Shown: piece after piece, positions 38,096-44,176 of the stretch
Layout of the letters: each line of letters opens with the position of its first letter
Position numbering within the stretch: position 1 is the stretch's first letter
From: Burkholderiales bacterium
Lineage (GTDB): Bacteria > Pseudomonadota > Gammaproteobacteria > Burkholderiales > Casimicrobiaceae
Assembly (NCBI GenBank): GCA_020853025.1
Contig: JADYZP010000060.1
Location: forward strand, 17,454-81,453
Direction: 5' to 3'
Length of the DNA stretch: 64,000 nucleotides
The notes under the pieces: model-generated
The model's input: the letters and a program-made list of their open reading frames with translations, nothing else
Database searches by the model: none
Told to the model about the DNA's origin: nothing
Program-made: the position numbers and the translations under genes

Positions 38096-38362
38096 CTAAA
38101 CCAGCGATTTCTTGCTAATGACCTTGCCCTTGGGCAACCGGGTCTTCGCGGTCTCTTTCAGCCACGCAAAATACGGCGGTGAAAGTGGTCCGTCGTCTGC
38201 TTCGTAGGTCGGTAAGACCTCCTTGGCAAATCGAGAGAGGGCAAGGTGAATGACCATGGTCTCGGTTGTATCCAGCTCGGTCGCGAGCACCTTCAGCGTC
38301 TCACGCGTTACGCCGTAGGGCGTGCTCTTGATGCGGAATTTCAACAACAATTTGTCGCTCAT
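38096..38362 (-). CDS. Probable antitoxin partner of the PemK-like toxin
   Basis: An 88-residue protein directly before the toxin gene, with AAGGAAATTTC as ribosome site. The middle (TPYGVTRETLKVLATELDTTETMVIHLALSR) can be read as a ribbon-helix-helix or short helix-turn-helix DNA-binding unit; I quote it for location only in parts: RETLKVLATELDTTETMVIH. The C-terminus is basic (RLPKGKVISKKSLV). Family is not recognised with certainty; the antitoxin role comes from position and size. Confidence 0.7.
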   Translation of the reverse strand: MSDKLLLKFRIKSTPYGVTRETLKVLATELDTTETMVIHLALSRFAKEVLPTYEADDGPLSPPYFAWLKETAKTRLPKGKVISKKSLV

Positions 38363-38384
38363 GAAATTTCCTTGGAGGCAACTG

Positions 38385-38418
38385 GTATATCTTTATTATA
38401 TACATTCGCCAGTGTCAA
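38385..38418 (-). promoter_or_regulatory. Promoter and operator of the PemK-like toxin-antitoxin pair
   Basis: On the minus strand a consensus TTGACA (38418-38413) lies upstream of an AT-rich -10 region with TATAATAAAGAT. That region overlaps the inverted repeat GTATAT-N7-ATATAC (38385-38403), a likely autoregulatory operator for the antitoxin. Confidence 0.55.
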
Positions 38419-38477
38419 TACTTCGGCTGAAGAAAGAGAGCTGCGGGGAATATGAGGGCTTGCGCGGCGGGCAACGG

Positions 38478-38816
38478 CTATTGCACGGCCAGTTGAACCC
38501 GCTTGCCGATCCTTGACAGCATCAGCACAAGAGCGTCGATGGTGAACTTCTGGACCTTGTGATTTACCACATCTGAAATGCGAGGACGTGTCACCTGCAA
38601 GACCCGAGCAGCGGTCGTCTGGGTGACGCTTTGGGTCTTGATCCAGCCTGCGATCTCGTCCATGAGCTGCCGCTTGATACGAATCGAGTCGTCGATCTGT
38701 GCGTCAATTTCGTGTAGCAGGCGCTCTGCTTCATCGTGCGGGAATCCCAAATCTTCGAATACGTTCCCCCCGGCTTCGGTGCGATGCCGAGACTTGGTGT
38801 CGATCTTTCCCTTCAT
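38478..38816 (-). CDS. XRE-type antitoxin (HigA-like, partner of a Gp49-like toxin)
   Basis: A 112-residue protein. An N-terminal acidic helical part is followed by a helix-turn-helix, SVTQTTAARVLQVTRPRISD then VVNHKVQKFTIDALVLML, typical of the small XRE proteins encoded after phage Gp49-like toxins. Its ATG overlaps the toxin stop (ATGA), so the order is toxin first, antitoxin second, as in higBA. Confidence 0.85.
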   Translation of the reverse strand: MKGKIDTKSRHRTEAGGNVFEDLGFPHDEAERLLHEIDAQIDDSIRIKRQLMDEIAGWIKTQSVTQTTAARVLQVTRPRISDVVNHKVQKFTIDALVLMLSRIGKRVQLAVQ

Positions 38817-39151
38817 GTCCGATTGCTCCTTTCCTTGATAACAGCACGGTAGCGAGTCGCCGCAATCTCGATGTCGCCCTTGTTTGTTTTCCGACCACGC
38901 TTCTGGAAGCAGTGCAAGACATAGACGGCTTCTTCGAATTTGGCCACGTACATGACTCGAAACCAGCCGTCGGCGCAGGCAATGCGAACCTCACGTCCGC
39001 CGGGTCCGATTTGCGAGAACGGCTTCCAGTCAGTTGGCATGAAGCCGCGTTGGACGAGTCGGAGTTCGCGGCCCGCCTGTTTACGCGCGTCGTCGGGAAA
39101 CGCCTTGAGGTCATCAAATGCAGTTCCGCGCCAATCAATGGGTTTGTCCAT
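38813..39151 (-). CDS. RelE/ParE-type toxin (phage Gp49-like, HigB-like)
   Basis: A 112-residue basic protein: DLKAFPDDARKQAGRELRLV, DWKPFSQIGPGGREVRIA and FRVMYVAKFEEAVYVLHCFQ followed by KRGRKTNKGDIEIA. This is the Gp49-like (COG4679) branch of the RelE/ParE fold, usually ribosome-dependent mRNA interferases. The ATG at 39151 has GAGG six bases upstream. It is coupled by a four-base overlap to the antitoxin. Confidence 0.87.
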   Translation of the reverse strand: MDKPIDWRGTAFDDLKAFPDDARKQAGRELRLVQRGFMPTDWKPFSQIGPGGREVRIACADGWFRVMYVAKFEEAVYVLHCFQKRGRKTNKGDIEIAATRYRAVIKERSNRT

Positions 39152-39320
39152 GACTGGCCTCGATTGTATCAAATTTTATACAGACATGACCAGATGGCGT
39201 CCGGCCAGTGCCGGTTCGGTGTTGGTCACCATTTCTCCTATACGGTGAGCTCTGTCTCCGTCCCGCAAAAGTCATCGGGCAAGCACTGAATATAAAGCAA
39301 ATCACAGTTTTCAATAGCTA

Positions 39321-39339
39321 CTATTATATTAGATAATAG
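39321..39339 (+). promoter_or_regulatory. Inverted repeat upstream of hipB
   Basis: CTATTAT-ATTAG-ATAATAG is a perfect 7-bp inverted repeat centred about 15 bases before the hipB GTG, within a markedly AT-rich stretch. HipB-type antitoxins bind such repeats (TATCC-N8-GGATA in E. coli), so it is the likely autoregulatory operator. Confidence 0.5.
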
Positions 39340-39344
39340 CAATT

Positions 39345-39650
39345 GTGATTACCATTACAAACGCCACGGATGAGCTGGCGCGGCTGGGTTCCCGACTGCG
39401 CGCTGCCCGGATTGCCAGAGACGAGCCGATGCAATTGTTCGCGCAACGCATCGGCGTTTCCGTTCCGACATTGCGCGCGATGGAACAGGGTGCGGACACC
39501 GTCGCGATCAGGCATTGGGCCAATGCACTGTGGGCGCTGGATCGACTTGCCGACTTGGCGCAGGTCCTGGCCCAGTCTGCATCGCCGCTCGATCTCGCCC
39601 GACAACAGTCGCGGCCCCAACGCCAACGGGCAAGCCGGAGGCGCGCGTGA
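39345..39650 (+). CDS. hipB: HipB-like XRE antitoxin
   Basis: A 101-residue protein starting at GTG 39345. A helix-turn-helix occupies residues about 12-60 (LGSRLRAARIARDEPMQLFA, RIGVSVPTLRAMEQGADTVA); the C-terminal 25 residues are basic and probably disordered. It overlaps hipA by four bases (GTGA). As in other HipBA modules it should neutralise the kinase and repress the operon. Confidence 0.86.
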   Translation: MITITNATDELARLGSRLRAARIARDEPMQLFAQRIGVSVPTLRAMEQGADTVAIRHWANALWALDRLADLAQVLAQSASPLDLARQQSRPQRQRASRRRA

Positions 39651-40873
39651 TTCTTCTTGCCGTGTGGGTGACGCTCCCCGACGCCACCACGCTTAAGGCG
39701 GGGGAGCTCGCCTGTACGCAATCCGACGAGGCGGGCCGCTTCGACAGCGAGTTCGCGTATGCCGAAGAATGGCTGAATCGCCGCGAAGCCTTTGCCCTCG
39801 ATCCAGTATCGCTGCCGCTTACACGAGCGCGGTTCCGTGCCATGAATCTGGAACCACCGCTGGGCGTCTTCGATGATGCGCTACCCGACGATTGGGGTCG
39901 AAAGCTGATCATTCGCGCGCGGAACTTGCCGCGCCGGGCGCAGAGCGCGCCACATCTGTTGCGCGAGTTAGCCGATCACGGGCTCGGCATGGGCGCGCTT
40001 ATCTTCGCGCGGCCCGATCGCGGGCGCCTCATTCGCGACGTGCGTGCCGCAGTTGATTTGGACGCTCTGTACCAGGCTGCCGAGCGCTTCGAATCCGGGG
40101 CGGCAGATGCGCCCGACGAGTTGCAGAAGCTGTTCGCGGCGGGCAGTTCGCCCGGCGGCGCGCGCCCCAAGGTGCTCGTCAGCGATGCCACGGGCGAGTG
40201 GATCGCCAAGTTTCCGAGCCGTCAGCGCGACGGCCGATTCGATGTCGTTGGGCTCGAAGCGGTGGGCCTCGATCTGGCCGCCGCATCCGGCATCGACGTT
40301 CCGGAGCATCGGCTTGACTGCCTGGGCGAGCGCGGCCGCCGTGCGCTCCTGGTGCGGCGCTTCGACGTGGTCGCCGGCGGTGGCCGCCGCCACATGATTT
40401 CCTTGCGTACGCTGTGCAAGGAGCGCGCCGGTGCCTATGCGCAGTCCTACTCCGAATTGGCGCAGGCCGTTCGCAGCGTATCCTCGGCCCCGCAGGAGGA
40501 CGTGGATCGGCTCTTCAAGCAGATGGTCTTCAACGCGGCCTTCGGCAACACCGACGATCACCTCAAGAACTTCTGGATGTTGCACGACGCGGCGGGGTAT
40601 CGGCTGAGTGAAGCCTTCGACCTGCTGCCTGATGTCGGCGAGCGCGGCGAACATTGCCTGGCGTTCGAATACGAACGCCTCTCTCCCACGCGATCCCAGC
40701 TGATCGCAGTGGCTCGACGTTGGGGTGTTGCCGGCGCGACCACGATGATCGACACCGTGCTGGAGGCAACGGCCACCTTTGCCGCGGTCGCGAATGCGCA
40801 TGCCGTCCCGGGAAGCAATATCGTCGAGCTGGGCTCCGACCTCGATCGTCGCGCGCGCCAGCTCGCGGGATAG
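39647..40873 (+). CDS. hipA: HipA-like serine/threonine kinase toxin
   Basis: A 408-residue protein with a GTG start inside the hipB stop. The N-subdomain begins VWVTLPDATTLKAGEL; the ATP loop region is GSSPGGARPKVLV; the catalytic and metal motifs are FNAAFGNTDDHLKNF and LSEAFDLLPD. HipA kinases phosphorylate tRNA synthetases or other translation targets and cause growth arrest; E. coli HipA targets GltX. Active-site residues look intact, so this is probably a functional toxin. Confidence 0.92.
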   Translation: MILLAVWVTLPDATTLKAGELACTQSDEAGRFDSEFAYAEEWLNRREAFALDPVSLPLTRARFRAMNLEPPLGVFDDALPDDWGRKLIIRARNLPRRAQSAPHLLRELADHGLGMGALIFARPDRGRLIRDVRAAVDLDALYQAAERFESGAADAPDELQKLFAAGSSPGGARPKVLVSDATGEWIAKFPSRQRDGRFDVVGLEAVGLDLAAASGIDVPEHRLDCLGERGRRALLVRRFDVVAGGGRRHMISLRTLCKERAGAYAQSYSELAQAVRSVSSAPQEDVDRLFKQMVFNAAFGNTDDHLKNFWMLHDAAGYRLSEAFDLLPDVGERGEHCLAFEYERLSPTRSQLIAVARRWGVAGATTMIDTVLEATATFAAVANAHAVPGSNIVELGSDLDRRARQLAG

Positions 40874-41052
40874 GCACGATGGCGGTCACGTCATTCCATA
40901 CGACCATGCCGGCCCGCCGTTCGCTGGACGCCGAATTCGAATGTATGGGCGCTGTCGCAGAACAGGACCCACACTCGCGCGTCGGCCGCCATGTCGTTAC
41001 ACTCCGGGGCTGACAAGATCAGAAAACGTGCAGCAATGCGATATTTGACGAT

Positions 41053-41155
41053 GCCGTCCCCGCCAAGGCGGGAACCTGGCAATTTCCCTCGAACGCCCGC
41101 TGTTCCCCGCCCTCGATTCGAGCATCCAGGGGGCGAGCTTTCGCGGGGACGATGG
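41053..41155. repeat. Palindromic repeat pair between hipA and the PP2C gene
   Basis: The 379-base gap between hipA and the phosphatase gene holds one short-type copy in forward orientation (CCGTCCCCGCCAAGGCGGGA, 41054-41073) and one long-loop copy in reverse orientation (41100-41155), which on the minus strand gives CGTCCCCGCGAAAGCTCGCC, then CCTGGATGCTCGAATCGAGG. The rest of the gap shows no convincing gene or promoter. Confidence 0.78.
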
Positions 41156-41252
41156 TGGGGTAGGTACCCAAACGGGAACGGCGGAAAAGCAGGTCGTCCT
41201 GCCCGCGATCCGCACGACCAAGTCGCAATGGCAGCGTCGCATCCGCCAAGCC

Positions 41253-42083
41253 ATGAGTGAAACCGCCACCCTCGACGTCGCCAGCCTCTCGCATCCGGGA
41301 ATGGTGCGCTCGCACAACGAGGATTCCGTGTTCGTCGATGCCGAGGCCGGCATCGCCGTGCTCGCCGACGGCATGGGCGGCTACAACGCGGGCGAAGTGG
41401 CGAGCGGCATCGCCGTCAACGTCGTGTCGAACGGCATGATGCCGGAACTGAAATCCGGCCGCGCGCTGTCGAAGATCGACATCCAGAGCGGGCTGACGCA
41501 CGGCGCGCTGCTGCTGCAGCAGCATATCGCCTCAGCCAACAAGGGCATCTACGAGGCCGCGCAGGCGCGGCCCGAGTGCGCGGGCATGGGCACGACCATC
41601 GTCGCCGCGGTGTTCTGCGGCAACCGCGTGTCGATCGGCCACATCGGCGATTCGCGCTGCTACCGCCTGCGCGGCGAGAAGTTCGAACAGCTAACCCGCG
41701 ACCACTCGCTCCTGCAGGAGCAGATCGACAGCGGCGTGCTGACACCCGAGCAGGCGCGCTACTCGCTCAACAAGAACCTCGTCACGCGCGCACTGGGCAT
41801 CGAGGCCATCGTGCCGACCGACATCTCCGAATACCGGCTCGAGGCCAACGACATCTACGTGCTGTGCTCGGATGGCCTCACCGACATGGTCGACGGCGAG
41901 GTCATCCACACGATCGTCGACGACAAGCGCAGCGACCTTGCCGTCGCCGCGGCCGATTTGATCGAACTCGCCAACCAGAATGGCGGCCGCGACAACATCT
42001 CGGTGATCCTCATCCGCGTGCCGCCCGAATTCCTGCCGGTGACCAGCTGGGCGCAGCGCTGGCTGGCGAAGAAGAAGGCGTAG
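41253..42083 (+). CDS. PP2C-family serine/threonine protein phosphatase
   Basis: A 276-residue Stp1/PrpC-type phosphatase. All metal-site motifs are present: SHPGMVRSHNEDS, VLADGMGGYNAGE, GMGTTIVAA, GHIGDSRCYRL, TRDHSLLQEQ and GGRDNISVILI; LCSDGLTDMV is the fourth-metal region. The C-terminal RWLAKKKA tail is basic. It removes phosphate from Ser/Thr targets in the cytoplasm, probably together with the FHA protein encoded five bases downstream. No kinase partner is in the window. Confidence 0.93.
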   Translation: MSETATLDVASLSHPGMVRSHNEDSVFVDAEAGIAVLADGMGGYNAGEVASGIAVNVVSNGMMPELKSGRALSKIDIQSGLTHGALLLQQHIASANKGIYEAAQARPECAGMGTTIVAAVFCGNRVSIGHIGDSRCYRLRGEKFEQLTRDHSLLQEQIDSGVLTPEQARYSLNKNLVTRALGIEAIVPTDISEYRLEANDIYVLCSDGLTDMVDGEVIHTIVDDKRSDLAVAAADLIELANQNGGRDNISVILIRVPPEFLPVTSWAQRWLAKKKA

Positions 42084-42088
42084 CGGCC

Positions 42089-43177
42089 GTGGGCAAGCTC
42101 GTGCAGTTCCTCGCGGACGGGACGACCACCGACGTGCCGCTCGACCGCGAACGCATCACCATCGGCCGCCGCGCCGACAACGACGTGTGCCTGCCGTATC
42201 CGGCGGTATCCGGCGAACACGTCGCGGTCGTCACCATCCTCGCCGATTCGTTTCTCGAGGATCTCGGCAGCACCAACGGCACGCTGGTCAACGGCCGTCC
42301 GGTGACCAAGCATTTCCTCGCCGATCGCGACCTGATCGACATCGGGCGCCAGCGCTTCACCTACCTGGCGAACGACGACGCCAAGGTCGATCCGCTGCCG
42401 CCCGACATCGCGCGCAAGCTCCTGCGGGGATTGTCGGAGATGGTCGAGCCCGCGCGCCCGTTGCCGCAGGTCGCGGTGCCGGCGGGCGGTCGGCGCGGGC
42501 AGTACGGCGTGCGGGGGCATCCGCTGGTGGCCGATCTCGAGCGCGAAGCGCGCGTGTCGAAGGTGGCCACGCAGCACTCGCTGATGTCGCCGGCCGCGCC
42601 GTTGCGTGCGCCCAGCGCCGGCGACGTCGCGCCACGCGACGCTCTGGCCGCCGTCGCCGCGTTGCCCCGGGCCGCGCCGTCGCCACCGGCCGACGTGCAG
42701 CCTCGCTTCGAAAATCAGCCGCCGGCGGATCCGCCGCCCCGCGCCGCAGCGCCGACGGTCTCCGACCCGCCGCCGCGGGCGGGCGCGAGCGCCGACCCGG
42801 CGACACCGGCTGCCGCAACGGCCGTCGCGGCGCATGACTCCATGCTCGCGTCGCCGCCGCCTGGAATCGCCGCGGTCGCCGCCGCTTCGGCCGCCGTCGA
42901 GACACCGCCGCGCGGACCTTCGGTGCGTGTGCTCTCCGGCGCCTCCAGCGGACGCATCGTCCCCTTTGTCCACACCGAACTGACGCTGGGGCGCGTCGGC
43001 GTCCAGGTCGCGGCGGTGCGCCGGATCGACGGCGGCGGCTACCGGCTGATCCCGCTGGAAGGCGCGCAGCCGCCGCGCATCAACGGCGCGCCGGTGGCGC
43101 CCGACGGCTCGCCGCTGCACCCGGGCGATACTTTCGAGGTGGCCGGCGTCCGGCTGGAGCTGTCGGTCGAGTCCTGA
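42089..43177 (+). CDS. FHA-domain protein with a second, C-terminal FHA-like domain
   Basis: A 362-residue protein starting at GTG 42089. Residues about 1-90 form an FHA domain (ERITIGRRADNDVCLPYPAV, SGEHVAVVTI, LEDLGSTNGTLVNG). A Pro/Ala-rich linker of about 170 residues follows, then a second FHA-like fold (SGRIVPFVHTELTLGRVGVQ, LIPLEGAQPPRINGAPV) that lacks the canonical Ser-X-X-His and may not bind phosphothreonine. It is coupled to the PP2C gene and should read phosphorylation of an unknown kinase substrate. Confidence 0.87.
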   Translation: MGKLVQFLADGTTTDVPLDRERITIGRRADNDVCLPYPAVSGEHVAVVTILADSFLEDLGSTNGTLVNGRPVTKHFLADRDLIDIGRQRFTYLANDDAKVDPLPPDIARKLLRGLSEMVEPARPLPQVAVPAGGRRGQYGVRGHPLVADLEREARVSKVATQHSLMSPAAPLRAPSAGDVAPRDALAAVAALPRAAPSPPADVQPRFENQPPADPPPRAAAPTVSDPPPRAGASADPATPAAATAVAAHDSMLASPPPGIAAVAAASAAVETPPRGPSVRVLSGASSGRIVPFVHTELTLGRVGVQVAAVRRIDGGGYRLIPLEGAQPPRINGAPVAPDGSPLHPGDTFEVAGVRLELSVES

Positions 43178-43232
43178 TTTGACGGTTCCGTCCTGATTTG
43201 TTGGGCCGGGCGCGAAATCCGCAATCCCTTTC

Positions 43233-43297
43233 CGTCGTCCCCGCGACAGCTTGCGCTCGAGTGCTCAAGTCGGGGGCGTGAGGACCCAGCGGCGTTC
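43233..43297 (+). repeat. Long-loop palindromic repeat copy upstream of pilA
   Basis: Forward copy: CGTCGTCCCCGCGACAGCTT, then GCGCTCGAGTGCTCAAG, TCGGGGGCG and GGACCCAGCGGCGTT. It is the most complete long-loop version in the window and shows both ends of the unit, identical at its end with the array behind sucC (CCCAGCGGCGTT). Confidence 0.8.
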
Positions 43298-43507
43298 CCC
43301 ACGCCCGGCAAAGCACCCATCGCCAACCAACTGCCGCTGCGCGTCACCCCGGGTTCCGCGCCACGGCCAATTCGCCGCCAAGTGCCTATTTGCCTACGGT
43401 GCCAGCGACCAGACGAATATCGACCGTCTGTCCGCCTGTCGGCAATAAAATGTTATCCATCAATATATTAAGTGCTTCCAGCAAGATGCCGACAAGCGTC
43501 AACACCC

Positions 43508-43524
43508 TTGGCATATCGCTTGCT
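43508..43524 (+). promoter_or_regulatory. Sigma-54 promoter of pilA
   Basis: TTGGCATATCGCTTGCT has the diagnostic GG (43510-43511) and GC (43522-43523) separated by exactly ten bases, matching the RpoN -24/-12 consensus. It lies 66 bases before the pilin ATG, giving a leader of about 55 bases. Type IV pilin genes of Pseudomonas and related bacteria are RpoN- and PilR-dependent, so this fits well. Confidence 0.82.
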
Positions 43525-43589
43525 CCGTGAATACCAGCATCGCTGGGTGCCGGAGTTTTGAAGTCGCTCACCATTCAAGGAGACTCACC

Positions 43590-44009
43590 ATGAAACAGCT
43601 TCAAAAAGGCTTCACGCTCATCGAACTGATGATCGTCGTCGCCATCGTCGGTATCCTGGCGGCTATCGCGTTGCCGGCGTATCAGGACTATGTGATCCGC
43701 TCGAAGATGTCGGAAGGGACGGCCGCCATCGCCGCGTGCAAGACTTCAGTGTCGGAATTCGTGTCGTCCCGCAATGCGTGGCCGGCGAACGCCAACACGG
43801 CGGGCTGCTCGGAACTGCCGACGCAATACGTCGCGAGCCTGACGGTGACCGGAAATGGCGTCATCACCGTCCTTACGCAAAATACAGGCTCCAAGCCTGG
43901 CGCCTGTAGCCTGATCCTCACGCCCTCCGGTACGATTCCGGATATCACGCTGTGGACCGGTTCCAGCAGCGGCTGCGCCGCCAAATACGTGCCGTCGACG
44001 TTCCGCTAG
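43590..44009 (+). CDS. pilA: Type IV major pilin
   Basis: A 139-residue pilin precursor. The class III leader MKQLQKG is followed by [20 protein letters not shown], with the prepilin peptidase site G/F and the Glu5 needed for assembly. Four mature cysteines are present; the last two (GACSLIL and SGCAAKY) probably form the C-terminal disulfide loop. AAGGAG lies seven bases before the ATG. Transcribed from the sigma-54 promoter above and ended by a hairpin; the glycosyltransferase operon begins about 170 bases downstream. Confidence 0.96.
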   Translation: MKQLQKGFTLIELMIVVAIVGILAAIALPAYQDYVIRSKMSEGTAAIAACKTSVSEFVSSRNAWPANANTAGCSELPTQYVASLTVTGNGVITVLTQNTGSKPGACSLILTPSGTIPDITLWTGSSSGCAAKYVPSTFR

Positions 44010-44033
44010 TCACTCTCGTCCTTCTGAAGTTTT

Positions 44034-44065
44034 CAGGCCGGCCGGGGCGTTGTCCCGCCGGCCTG
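44034..44065 (+). terminator. Hairpin after pilA
   Basis: CAGGCCGGC (44034-44042) pairs perfectly with GCCGGCCTG (44057-44065), with additional GGG/CCC pairs inside. Only a weak T-containing tail follows. A probable terminator 25 bases after the pilin stop, which would let the abundant pilin mRNA end before the glycosyltransferase genes. Confidence 0.6.
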
Positions 44066-44176
44066 TTGCGCTCTTGAGTGGCCGCGTCGATCCTGTTTGC
44101 CCGATTGGTCCGCGTGCGAGGGTTTGATGGACATCCCAACGCTTCGCCTAACGACCACGATAGCGATCGAGCGCTG

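Noticed and set aside
40879..41013. Short frame of 44 codons after hipA beginning MAVTSFHT
   Set aside because: No ribosome site, no homology, and it runs into the repeat region; not enough to call a gene.
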